The notes beneath the pieces are model-generated. The model searched no databases, was not told the DNA's origin, and was given only the letters and a program-made list of their open reading frames with translations. The position numbers and the translations under genes were made by a program. This document shows positions 8,909 through 16,363 of a DNA stretch of 64,000 bases, one piece after another. Each line of letters opens with the position of its first letter. Positions within the stretch are counted from its first letter, which is position 1. The DNA comes from Streptomyces bambusae (lineage in GTDB: Bacteria; Actinomycetota; Actinomycetes; Streptomycetales; Streptomycetaceae): positions 124,001 through 188,000 of the forward strand of contig NZ_JAJAUZ010000005.1 of NCBI RefSeq assembly GCF_020532645.1, given 5' to 3'.

Positions 8909-9666
8909 TGTGCCGTCACCTGGCCTACCTGGGACCGGCCGTACCGCTGGGGCGGCTGCTGACCGACCCGGTGCACGGGCTGCTGCGGCAGTCCTGGGCG
9001 CCCCGCATGCAGCGGTACGGGACGGTCAACGCCGATGGGTTCGGCGTCGGCTGGTACGCCCCCGGCGACCCGGTGCCCGGCCGCTACCGGCGGGCCGCGC
9101 CGGTCTGGGGCGACCTGTCGTTCGTCGACCTGGCCCGGGTGGTGCGCAGCGAGGCGGTGCTGGCGGCGGTCCGGGACGCGACGCTGCCCGGGGCGGACGG
9201 GGAGGCCGCGGCCGCCCCGTTCGCCGACGGGACCTGGCTGTTCAGCCACAACGGGGCGGTGCGGGGCTGGCCGGAGTCGGCCGTCCCGCTCGCCTCGGAC
9301 CTGCCGCCCGCCGAGCTGCTGCGGCTGGCCGCCCGTACCGACTCGGCGTTCGTGTGGGCGCTGGTGCTGCGCCGGCTGCGGGCCGGCGAGGACCCGGGCA
9401 CCGCGCTCGCCGAGCCGGTCCGCGAGCTGGCCGCCGCCGCGCCGGGGTCCCGGCTGAACCTGCTGCTCACCGACGGCCGGACGGTCGCGGCGACCGCCTG
9501 GGGCGACTCCCTGTGGTACCTGTCCGACCCCCAGGCCGGCCGCACGGTCGTGGCCTCGGAGCCCTACGACGACGATCCGCGCTGGGCCGAGGTGCCCGAC
9601 CGGACCCTGCTGACCGCTTCCCGTACGTCCGTCCTGCTGACCCCGCTCAAGGAGCCTGCACCGTGA
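8908..9666 (+). CDS. egtC: Gamma-glutamyl-hercynylcysteine sulfoxide hydrolase EgtC
   Basis: Class II glutamine-amidotransferase-type Ntn hydrolase that removes the gamma-glutamyl group from the EgtB product. The start MCRHLAYLGP exposes Cys2, the expected N-terminal nucleophile after methionine removal; NADGFGVGWY and WLFSHNGAVRGW are the other hallmark blocks of this fold. Length is 252 residues. The ATG shares one base with the egtB stop, and the TGA overlaps the egtD GTG by four bases. The product is expected to be hercynylcysteine sulfoxide, which still needs a C-S lyase (EgtE) that is not encoded here. Confidence 0.94.
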   Translation: MCRHLAYLGPAVPLGRLLTDPVHGLLRQSWAPRMQRYGTVNADGFGVGWYAPGDPVPGRYRRAAPVWGDLSFVDLARVVRSEAVLAAVRDATLPGADGEAAAAPFADGTWLFSHNGAVRGWPESAVPLASDLPPAELLRLAARTDSAFVWALVLRRLRAGEDPGTALAEPVRELAAAAPGSRLNLLLTDGRTVAATAWGDSLWYLSDPQAGRTVVASEPYDDDPRWAEVPDRTLLTASRTSVLLTPLKEPAP

Positions 9667-10625
9667 GCCGTTTCCTGATGACCCGGACCCTGGACGAGCA
9701 CGCCGCCGAGGCCGCGCTGCGCGCGGACGTGCTGCACGGCCTGACCGGGCAGCCGAAGGTGCTGCCGCCGAAATGGTTCTACGACAGCCGCGGCAGCGAA
9801 CTCTTCGAGGACATCACCCGGCTGCCCGAGTACTACCCGACCCGGGCCGAGCGGGAGATCCTGCTGGCCCGGGCCGGCGAGATAGCCGCCGTGAGCGGTG
9901 CCCGGACGCTCGTGGAGCTGGGTTCGGGGTCTTCGGAGAAGACCCGGCACCTGATCGACGCGATGCCGGGGCTGGAGCTGTACGTGCCCGTGGACGTGAG
10001 CGGGAGCGCGCTGGAGGGTGCGGCGCAGACCCTGCTGGCGGCGCATCCGGCGCTGCGGGTGCACGCGATGATCGCCGACTTCACCCGGCCGCTGGTGCTG
10101 CCGCCGTCGGAGGGTCCGCGGCTGGTGCTGTTCCTCGGCGGCACCATCGGCAACCTGCTGCCGGCGGAGCGGGCCGCGTTCCTCGCCGCGGTGCGCCGCA
10201 TGCTGTCGCCGGGCGATGCGCTGCTGCTGGGCACCGACCTGGTGAAGGACGAGGCCACGCTGGTGGCCGCCTACGACGATGCGCAGGGGGTGACGGCGGA
10301 GTTCAACAAGAACGTGCTGGCCGTCATCGACCGGGAGCTGGGCGCCGATTTCCACGCGTACGACTTCGACCACGTGGCGGTGTGGGACCGCGAGCAGGAG
10401 TGGATCGAGATGCGGTTGCGGGCCCGCCACGAGGTGGCGGTGAAGATCCGCTCGCTGGACCTGGTGGTGCCGTTCGCCGCGGGTGAGGAGATCCGTACGG
10501 AGGTGTCGGCCAAGTTCCGTCAGGAGGGGGTGCGGACCGAGCTGGCGGCGGCCGGCCTGGAACTGACGCGGTGGTGGACGGACGAGGCCGGCCGGTTCGC
10601 GCTGTCGCTGGCGACGGCGGCCTGA
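9663..10625 (+). CDS. egtD: L-histidine N-alpha-methyltransferase EgtD
   Basis: SAM-dependent trimethylation of histidine to hercynine, the first substrate of EgtB. The 320-residue protein has the DUF2260-type methyltransferase fold: LPPKWFYDSRGSELFE near the N-terminus binds histidine, LVELGSGSSEKTR is the SAM motif I, YVPVDVSGSAL follows as motif II, and LFLGGTIGNL is the conserved EgtD signature. The GTG start overlaps egtC in a GTGA junction. The 3' end overlaps the convergent acyltransferase gene by 106 bp, so no terminator separates the two units. Confidence 0.95.
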   Translation: MSRFLMTRTLDEHAAEAALRADVLHGLTGQPKVLPPKWFYDSRGSELFEDITRLPEYYPTRAEREILLARAGEIAAVSGARTLVELGSGSSEKTRHLIDAMPGLELYVPVDVSGSALEGAAQTLLAAHPALRVHAMIADFTRPLVLPPSEGPRLVLFLGGTIGNLLPAERAAFLAAVRRMLSPGDALLLGTDLVKDEATLVAAYDDAQGVTAEFNKNVLAVIDRELGADFHAYDFDHVAVWDREQEWIEMRLRARHEVAVKIRSLDLVVPFAAGEEIRTEVSAKFRQEGVRTELAAAGLELTRWWTDEAGRFALSLATAA

Positions 10626-11392
10626 GCGGCCCTCGCGAGGGTGCGCCGGTCGGGGTGGCGGCCCGCCGGGATCCGCGGCAGCAGCCGGATCTCGGCGGTC
10701 ACCCCGCGGGCCCGGGCGATCCGCCACAGCGAGGCGGTGAGGGGGTCGTCGCCGACGAAGGCGGGGGCGCCGGCGGTGGACCCGTCGGGCAGCCGGTAGG
10801 CGAGCCGGACGGGCTGTACAGGCACCCCGGCGTCCAGTGCGGCCTGGAAGGCGGCGTGCCGGAACGGGCCCTGGTCGCGGCCGCACCAGGTGCTGCCCTC
10901 GGGGAAGACGGCCACCCGGTCGCCGGCGCGCAGTGCGCCGGCGAGGGTGGCGACGGTGCCGGGCAGGGCCCGGATGCGGTCCCGGTCGATGAAGAGGGTG
11001 CCGGCCGAGGCGGCGAGCGGTCCGAGCACCGGCCAGCGCCCTATCTCGCCCTTGGCGAGCATCCGGGCGGGCAGCACGGCGGCGATGAGCGGGACGTCCA
11101 GCCAGGAGACGTGGTTGGCGACGACCAGCCGGCCGCCCCGGGGGCCGGGCCCGCCGGCCGCGTCGATGCGGATGCCGAAGGCCCGGACCAGCAGCCGGCA
11201 CCAGGCCCGGACAGCCCGGTGCCGGAGCCGGCCGGGCAGCCGGCGTGCGGCCGGTGCGCCGGCCACCCCGGCCAGGAGGACCGCGGCGGCCGCCGCCAGC
11301 CGCAGCAGTGCCAGCGGCAGCGGGGCGGGGCGGCCGGGGTGGCCTGCGCAGGCCGGCGGCGTGCAGGGCGCGACGGGCAGCCAGACGCTCAT
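10520..11392 (-). CDS. Lysophospholipid/lyso-ornithine-lipid acyltransferase (PlsC/OlsA type)
   Basis: Transfers an acyl chain to a lyso-lipid. The 290-residue protein has an N-terminal hydrophobic stretch (about residues 25-45), the catalytic NHVSWLD motif (NHxxxxD) near residue 93 and VFPEGST near 160, the four-block architecture of the PlsC superfamily. Its ATG overlaps the stop of the upstream GNAT gene (ATGA), so the two are translationally coupled. That pairing is the OlsB-OlsA arrangement for ornithine-lipid synthesis: N-acylation of ornithine, then O-acylation of the hydroxy group. The C-terminal 35 residues are encoded within the antisense of egtD and look unconserved. It could instead be a generic 1-acylglycerol-3-phosphate acyltransferase. 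Confidence 0.85.
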   Translation of the reverse strand: MSVWLPVAPCTPPACAGHPGRPAPLPLALLRLAAAAAVLLAGVAGAPAARRLPGRLRHRAVRAWCRLLVRAFGIRIDAAGGPGPRGGRLVVANHVSWLDVPLIAAVLPARMLAKGEIGRWPVLGPLAASAGTLFIDRDRIRALPGTVATLAGALRAGDRVAVFPEGSTWCGRDQGPFRHAAFQAALDAGVPVQPVRLAYRLPDGSTAGAPAFVGDDPLTASLWRIARARGVTAEIRLLPRIPAGRHPDRRTLARAAQAAVASDSANRPASSVHHRVSSRPAAASSVRTPS

Positions 11393-12249
11393 GCGGACGG
11401 GACGAGCGAGAGGAAGTGCCGCAGGTAGCGCGGGTTGGTGCGGCGCAGCGACAGCAGGACGTACAGGTCGGCGACGCCGAACTCGGGGTCGTGGGCGGGT
11501 TCGCCGCAGACCCAGGCGCCGAGCCGGAGGTAGCCGCGCAGCAGCGGCGGCAGCTCGGCGCGGCCCTGGCGGGGCACGCCGTCGGACGGCCAGGGGCGGC
11601 GGGGGGTGACGCGGTACTCCTCGGGCGCGAGGTTGCGGGCGAGGACGGTGTCGCGGGTGGCGGCGGCGAGGGCGCCGCCGTCGTCGAGGGGGACGGAGCA
11701 GCAGCCGGCGAGCCAGTTGTGGCCGGTCTGCTCCATGTAGCGGGCGAGGCCGGCCCAGATGAGGGCGATGACGGCGCCGTTGCGGTGGTCGGGGTGGACG
11801 CAGGAGCGGCCGACCTCGACCAGGTCGGGGCGGATCGGTTCGAGGCGGCGGAGGTCGAACTCGCCGTCGGAGTAGAGGCGTCCGGCGATGGCTGCGCGCT
11901 CGGGCGGCAGCAGGCGGTAGGTGCCGACGACGTCGCCGCGGTCCTCGTCGAGGACGAGGAGGTGGTCGCAGTAGGCGTCGAAGGCGTCGGCGTCGAGGCC
12001 GGGCTCGGGGCCGCTGAGGCGGGCGCCCATTTCGCCGGCGAAGACCAGGTGGCGCAGCCGCTGGGCGGCGCGCACCTCGTGCTCGTCACGGGCGAGGCGG
12101 ACGGTGTAGCGGGCGGGCGGGGCGGGGGCGGCGACGGTGGGGGACGGCGCCGGGGCGGTGCGGGCGGGGGCGGCGACGGTGGGGGACGGCGCCGGGGCGG
12201 TGCGGGCGGGGGCGGCGAGGGGTGCGGGCGTGGCGGGCGCGATGCTCAT
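11389..12249 (-). CDS. GNAT-fold N-acyltransferase, OlsB-like (ornithine lipid synthesis)
   Basis: Probably attaches a 3-hydroxyacyl group from ACP to the alpha-amino group of ornithine. After a 45-residue Ala/Pro/Thr-rich leader come YTVRLARDEHEVRAAQRLRHLVF, the EMGARLSG segment, YCDHLLVLDEDRGDVVGTYRLL, and VEVGRSCVHPDHRNGAVIALIW, the pattern of the OlsB/acyl-homoserine-lactone-synthase-like GNAT group rather than small acetyltransferases. Total length is 286 residues. The leader contains an exact 14-residue duplication caused by a 42-bp DNA repeat, so its length probably varies between strains. The ATG at 12249 is followed directly by the acyltransferase gene in a 4-bp overlap. Confidence 0.75.
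   Translation of the reverse strand: MSIAPATPAPLAAPARTAPAPSPTVAAPARTAPAPSPTVAAPAPPARYTVRLARDEHEVRAAQRLRHLVFAGEMGARLSGPEPGLDADAFDAYCDHLLVLDEDRGDVVGTYRLLPPERAAIAGRLYSDGEFDLRRLEPIRPDLVEVGRSCVHPDHRNGAVIALIWAGLARYMEQTGHNWLAGCCSVPLDDGGALAAATRDTVLARNLAPEEYRVTPRRPWPSDGVPRQGRAELPPLLRGYLRLGAWVCGEPAHDPEFGVADLYVLLSLRRTNPRYLRHFLSLVPSA
12131..12214 (+). repeat. Two identical tandem 42-bp units inside the acyltransferase leader
   Basis: Units 12131-12172 and 12173-12214 are identical. Each encodes 14 residues, so the repeat keeps the reading frame and duplicates a PAPSPTVAAPARTA-type segment in the unstructured N-terminus. Perfect identity suggests a recent slippage or recombination event. Confidence 0.9.
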
Positions 12250-12470
12250 GGCGGCTCCAGGTCCGGACGCGGGAGCCGGGCCGCAGGCGTGCGGCCCGGC
12301 TCTTCCACTTGTTCCGTGACCGGCTGGATTCGACATGACGGAGCGGGGGCCCGTACATGTGCGGCGGCTGAATGGTCGGCGGGGCGGTCCTGGTCCGGAC
12401 GACGGCCCCTGTGCCTGTCGGCGCCTCGGGGCGGGCAGGAGTTCGACGACGGGCCCTGGTGCCGGGGTGG

Positions 12471-13730
12471 TCAGCGGTCGGAGCTGAGGACCTTGGTGAG
12501 GGTGGCGGAGGCGCGGCGGGCGGCGGTCCTGGGGTCCTCGCCGAGCAGGACGGCCGTCATGTAGGGCTTGATCGGGTTCTTCGCCTCGACCTCGGCCCAG
12601 CGGCCGGTCTTGGGGGTGGCGCGGCCCTGGGCGGCGCCGACGGCCATGGCGGCGGCGCCCGCGTTGCCCTCGACGACGTGCGCGAGGGTGGTCTTGTTCG
12701 GTACGTAGCTCATCTCGCGGGCCAGTTCGGTCTGCCAGTGCTCGCCGACCAGTTCGGTGACAACCTCGATGGCGGCGCGGCGGTGTTCGGTGGCGGCCGG
12801 GATGATCAGGTCGGAGCCGCCGGTGAAGACGGCGCCGGGCTTGGCGGCGGTCTTGCCGGGTATCGGGAAGAAGCCGATCTTGTCCCGGAGGGCAGGGGCG
12901 GCGGCGAGGATCTGGGAGACCTGGCCGGGCGGGCCGATGATCTGGGCGACCTGGCCGCGGGCGAACACCTCCGCCTGCGGGGGCGTCTCCTCGTCGGCGT
13001 CCTTGGGGCCCTGGCCGAGGGCCTGGAGCTCCTGGTAGAACTTCATGCCCCTGAGGGCCTGGGGGGTGTCGAGGGCGCCGTTCCACTGGCCGCCGCCCTC
13101 GACGGCGAGCTCGCCGCCCTCGTCCCAGACGAACCCGGCGAGCACGTACCAGTTCTGGCCGGGCAGGTAGATGCCCTGGCGGCCGTCCCCGTCGAGCTTC
13201 TCGGTGGCGGCGATCCACTCGTCGCGGGTCTTGGGGAGCCTGGTGACGCCCGCGTCCCGGAACAGCTGCTTGTTGTAGATGACCACGCGGTTGGCGGCGT
13301 ACCAGGGCACTCCGTACTGGGCGCCGTTGATGCTGCCGGGCTCGGCGAGGCCCTTGAGCCAGTCCTTGGCGCCCCAGTCGCGCAGGCCTTCGAGGGTGAG
13401 TTCGCTGAGGCCGTTGGTCTCGGCGTACTGGGCGACCTGGGTGTTGCCGACCTCGATGACGTCCGCGGTCTCCTTGCCGTCGAGAACGCCGTTGACCTTG
13501 TCGACGATGCCGGTCCACTCCTGGATCCGGATGTCGAGGTCGATGTCCTCGTGCTGCTTCTCGAAGCTCTTCGTGAAGCGGTCGATGAAGTCGTCGGAGG
13601 CGCTGCCCTTCATCAGCCAGACCGTGACCTTCTCGGACCCGCCGTCGCCCGATCCGGGGAGCTGGCCGCAGGCCGTCAGGGCCAGGGTCGCCAGCACGGC
13701 CGTGGGCATGGCGAGGAAGCGCTTCTTCAC
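12471..13730 (-). CDS. DasA-like sugar-binding lipoprotein of an ABC importer
   Basis: Extracellular solute-binding protein of family 1, anchored outside the membrane to capture an oligosaccharide. The 419-residue protein starts with a short signal (VKKRFLAMPTAVLA) ending in the lipobox LTAC, so Cys22 is the lipidated residue. Several blocks agree with the chitobiose-binding protein DasA of Streptomyces as I remember it: VTVWLMKGSA, DVIEVGNTQV, GVPWYAANRVVIYNK, LPKTRDEW, IYLPGQNWY, and NPIKPYMTAVL near the C-terminus. No permease genes are next to it, so it probably uses permeases encoded elsewhere. The GTG at 13730 is chosen because GAAGG lies about 8 bp upstream. A dre-like palindrome sits 39 bp upstream. 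Confidence 0.85.
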   Translation of the reverse strand: MKKRFLAMPTAVLATLALTACGQLPGSGDGGSEKVTVWLMKGSASDDFIDRFTKSFEKQHEDIDLDIRIQEWTGIVDKVNGVLDGKETADVIEVGNTQVAQYAETNGLSELTLEGLRDWGAKDWLKGLAEPGSINGAQYGVPWYAANRVVIYNKQLFRDAGVTRLPKTRDEWIAATEKLDGDGRQGIYLPGQNWYVLAGFVWDEGGELAVEGGGQWNGALDTPQALRGMKFYQELQALGQGPKDADEETPPQAEVFARGQVAQIIGPPGQVSQILAAAPALRDKIGFFPIPGKTAAKPGAVFTGGSDLIIPAATEHRRAAIEVVTELVGEHWQTELAREMSYVPNKTTLAHVVEGNAGAAAMAVGAAQGRATPKTGRWAEVEAKNPIKPYMTAVLLGEDPRTAARRASATLTKVLSSDR

Positions 13731-14062
13731 GAATGTCACCTTCGGGGGTTGATCGCAGATGGCTTGAAATTGGCATGGACCAATGCCCGGGTCAAGGGGT
13801 TCTGCGGGAGTTTTCTTCACACAAACCGCACGTGACGGGCCCACAACACGGGCCAATTGGGATCAACCACCCACGGGGCAGGGTGTGGCCGAAGCGGATT
13901 CCTGTCGGGCGACCGGAATCCGCCGGACGGCTGTGTGTGCGGGAGCGAGCACTCGCCCGTCCGGCGGACGGCGCGGCCGCCACGCCGCGGTCGGCGCGCG
14001 CGCCGGGGCCGGGTGGGGCACCGTGGAGTCAGATGCAGCAGTCGACCGACCGGGGAGTCCCC
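13731..14062. other. 332-bp divergent region between the DasA-like gene and dodecin
   Basis: No gene is visible. It contains the dre-like operator (listed separately) and an unusually AT-rich stretch around 13800-13870 that should hold the promoter of the lipoprotein gene. On the other side, CGGGGA at 14051-14056 is the dodecin ribosome-binding site. A second ATTGG/CCAAT-type word occurs at 13853-13861 (GCCAATTGG), 70 bp from the first site. Confidence 0.45.
13769..13784. promoter_or_regulatory. dre-like operator (DasR/GntR type) before the DasA-like gene
   Basis: The 16-bp sequence ATTGGCATGGACCAAT has perfect ATTGG/CCAAT arms around a 6-bp centre. The known DasR-responsive element is A(C/T)TGGTCTAGACCA(C/G)T, so the TGG...CCA half-sites, spacing and length fit; only the centre deviates. 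It lies 39 bp upstream of the start, between the expected promoter and the gene. Control by DasR or a close GntR/ROK-type regulator is inference. Confidence 0.6.
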
Positions 14063-14278
14063 ATGTCCAATCACACCTACCGGGTGACCGAGATCGTCGG
14101 CACCTCCGGCGAGGGCACCGACCAGGCGATCCGCAACGGGATCGAGCGGGCCGCGCAGACCCTGCGCAATCTGGACTGGTTCGAGGTCACGCAGGTGCGC
14201 GGCCACATCGAGGACGGGCGGATCGCGCACTACCAGGTCGGCCTGAAGGTGGGCTTCCGCCTCGACGACGAGGACTGA
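14063..14278 (+). CDS. Dodecin, flavin-storage protein
   Basis: A 71-residue protein that assembles into a hollow dodecamer and binds FMN, riboflavin or (in some bacteria) CoA, buffering free flavin. The blocks HTYRVTEIVGTSGEGTDQAI, NLDWFEVTQVRGHIEDG and YQVGLKVGFRLDD span the whole beta-alpha-beta-beta dodecin fold, including the flavin-stacking tryptophan in DWFEV. The ATG at 14063 follows CGGGGA. The gene stands alone; its 3' end runs into a shared hairpin with the convergent HAD gene. Confidence 0.93.
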   Translation: MSNHTYRVTEIVGTSGEGTDQAIRNGIERAAQTLRNLDWFEVTQVRGHIEDGRIAHYQVGLKVGFRLDDED

Positions 14279-14364
14279 CGGGAGAGGCGGCCGACGCGTG
14301 GCCGCGGCACGCCCCACCGCGCCGGCGCCCGCAGCGGGCGCCGGCCGGCCGCCGTCCGCCGGGT

Positions 14365-14400
14365 GTGAGGGGGCCGGACCCGCTCAGGTCCGGCCCTCAC
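14365..14400. terminator. Hairpin between dodecin and the HAD gene
   Basis: GTGAGGGGGCCGGACC (14365-14380) pairs with GGTCCGGCCCTCAC (14387-14400) with a two-base bulge and a 6-base loop. The HAD-gene stop codon lies in the loop. It is well placed as a bidirectional terminator for the two convergent genes. Confidence 0.65.
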
Positions 14401-14875
14401 GCTCCTGGGCGTCCTTCAGCGCCTCCGACCCGTCCGCCCAGTCCGCGAGGACCACCCGGAACCCGGCCGCGCGGGCGGCCCGGCAGACCAGCTCGTCGTC
14501 GTCGACGAGCATCCGCACCTCGCGCCCGCGGCCGATCCGGCGGAGCACCTCGACCTTGGTGATGCGGGCCGGCCGGCGGTCCTGGTTGCCCCGCATCCAC
14601 AGCCGGCCCTCCGGCAGCCCCTGCGCGGCCAGCCAGTCCGACGTGGCCTGCCGGCACCGCTCCGGACGGCCCGTCAGGTAGACCACCTCGCACTCCTCGG
14701 CGCTGGTCCGGGCCAGCTCCACGCCGCGGGCCAGCGGCGGATCGGCTTCGGCGGCGGCGAAGAAGGCGTCCCAGTCGCGCGGCTTGCGCTCCAGGAAGTG
14801 CTGGCGGTGTGCGGTGTCCGCCAGCGTCCCGTCCAGGTCGAACACGGCCAGCGGCCGTCGGCTGTTGTCGCTCAT
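14384..14875 (-). CDS. Small HAD-family phosphatase (polynucleotide-kinase 3'-phosphatase-like)
   Basis: Mg2+-dependent phosphohydrolase of 163 residues. The catalytic Asp pair is in AVFDLDGTLADT near residue 12; VYLTGRPERCRQATSDWL is HAD motif II followed by the PNKP-type helix, and MLVDDDELVCRAARAAGF is the acidic motif IV. This pattern resembles the phosphatase domain attached to phage and bacterial polynucleotide kinases, here without a kinase domain. The substrate is unknown. The ATG lies 7 bp after a TACGCT box on the minus strand, with no ribosome-binding site, so the mRNA is probably leaderless. Confidence 0.78.
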   Translation of the reverse strand: MSDNSRRPLAVFDLDGTLADTAHRQHFLERKPRDWDAFFAAAEADPPLARGVELARTSAEECEVVYLTGRPERCRQATSDWLAAQGLPEGRLWMRGNQDRRPARITKVEVLRRIGRGREVRMLVDDDELVCRAARAAGFRVVLADWADGSEALKDAQEREGRT

Positions 14876-14945
14876 GCCGGTCAGCGTAGGCGGGCCCGCC
14901 GACGGCGGCGGGCCCGCGCGGTGCGGCCGGGCGCGCGGCCGGGGC

Positions 14946-16205
14946 TCAGCGGGTGGCGCGCACCAGCCCCTGGGCCGCCGCGCCGCGGGACAGCACGGCT
15001 TCGGTGACCTGCCGGTCGACGGCCGCGTACTCCTCGCGCCGGCCCTCCGGGGCCGGGCCGCAGGACACGCAGGCGACGCGGAACGGCGGTCCCATGTCGG
15101 AGTACTGGGTGAAGTACTCGGCCTTCACCACCTGCCAGCGACCCGGGTGACCGGGCCACGGCGCGAAGGTGAACCGCGGCACCGAGGACATGTTGCCGCG
15201 CTTCTTGTCGGCGGGGACGAAGCTCGCCACCTGGTCGCCCATGCCGTAGACCACCCACACGCCGTTGACCTTCTCGTACGGCTGCGGCACGTGGTTGTGG
15301 GTGCCGATGATCAGGTCGATGTCCGGCATGCCGCCGGTGCGGGCGGCGGTGAGTTCCTTCGCCAGGGTGCGCTGCTGCTCGTCGGGGGCGGTCTGCCATT
15401 CGGTGCCCCAGTGGACGCTGACGAGGACCACCTGGGCGCCGGCCCGCCGGGCGGCGCGGGCGTCGTCGAGGATCCGCTGCCGGTCGATGAGGTTCACCGA
15501 CCAGGGCTTGCCGTCGGGCAGCGGGATCCCGTTCGTGCCGTACGTGTACGACAGTTGGGCCACCTTCGCGCCACCGGCGGTGTACCAGGCGGGTGTTGCC
15601 GCCTCCTTGGGGCTGCGGGCCGAACCGACGTGCTTCAGACCGGCCTTGTCGAGGTGGTCGAGGGTGCGGACGAGGCCTTCGTACCCGGCGTCGAGGGTGT
15701 GGTTCGAGGCGGTCGAACAGCCTTCGTAGCCGGTGTCCTTGAGGGAGGCGGCCAGCTGGTGCGGGGCCTTGAAGGTCGGGTAGCCGGTGTAGGGGCCGCC
15801 GGGCTGCCCGTACGGTATCTCGTGGTGGCACAGGGCGAGGTCGGCGGCGGACACCAGCGGCTTGACCCCGGCGAGTATCTTCCGGAAGTCGTGGCTCTGG
15901 CCGCCCGCGCCGGCGTCGTCCGCGGCCCGGGCGATGATCGACGGGTACGGGATGATGTCCCCGGTCGCCACGAGGGTGAACGGGCGCCCCGGGGCGGCGG
16001 CGGCCCCGGACTCCCGGGCGGCCCCGGCGCCGGCCCGCAGCCGCCCGTCGGCATCCGCGCCCGAGTCCGCGAGCTTCGGCACCAGCCACACCCCGGCGGC
16101 CCCCACGGCGAGCGCGGCGACGGCGGCCACCGCCGCCGGCCGGCGCACCCTGCTCCCGCGGGCTTCCGCCGGCTCCCGCTCGTCCCCGTGGCCGTTGTGC
16201 TCCAT
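14946..16205 (-). CDS. CapA-family metallophosphatase-fold membrane protein
   Basis: A 419-residue protein with one N-terminal membrane anchor (about residues 22-43) and an extracytoplasmic CapA/PgsA-type domain. Visible motifs are TLVATGDIIPYPS, ADLALCHHEIPY, STASNHTLDAGYEG, VVLVSVHWGTEW and IIGTHNHVPQPYE, giving the Asp/His/Asn metal-ligand pattern of calcineurin-like phosphoesterases. CapA homologues take part in poly-gamma-glutamate synthesis in bacilli, but there is no capBC here, so its role in this organism is unknown. The start at 16205 is set by GGAAGGA just upstream; a longer frame from 16271 lacks such a site. Confidence 0.83.
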   Translation of the reverse strand: MEHNGHGDEREPAEARGSRVRRPAAVAAVAALAVGAAGVWLVPKLADSGADADGRLRAGAGAARESGAAAAPGRPFTLVATGDIIPYPSIIARAADDAGAGGQSHDFRKILAGVKPLVSAADLALCHHEIPYGQPGGPYTGYPTFKAPHQLAASLKDTGYEGCSTASNHTLDAGYEGLVRTLDHLDKAGLKHVGSARSPKEAATPAWYTAGGAKVAQLSYTYGTNGIPLPDGKPWSVNLIDRQRILDDARAARRAGAQVVLVSVHWGTEWQTAPDEQQRTLAKELTAARTGGMPDIDLIIGTHNHVPQPYEKVNGVWVVYGMGDQVASFVPADKKRGNMSSVPRFTFAPWPGHPGRWQVVKAEYFTQYSDMGPPFRVACVSCGPAPEGRREEYAAVDRQVTEAVLSRGAAAQGLVRATR

Positions 16206-16310
16206 GCGCTGTCCTTCCGTTCCCCCGCTCACCGCTCCGGCACGCCGCGTCGACGCCGCGCACCGGAGCACATACGTTCGGTGAGACGGTCATACTGTCG
16301 CATGGGTTGC

Positions 16311-16337
16311 CCGGCGGGGCCCCCGGGATCCCGCCGG
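16311..16337. terminator. Hairpin downstream of the broken glycosidase
   Basis: CCGGCGGG (16311-16318) pairs with CCCGCCGG (16330-16337) around an 11-base loop, 27 bp after the stop of the minus-strand pseudogene. The position fits a terminator; no U-tract is present, as is usual in Streptomyces. Confidence 0.5.
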
Positions 16338-16363
16338 ACGGGCGGGGCGCGCCGGGCGGCCGC

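Noticed and set aside
13200..13730. A complete sugar ABC transporter operon with the DasA-like gene.
   Set aside because: No permease or ATPase gene lies up- or downstream; the neighbours are an acyltransferase pair and dodecin.
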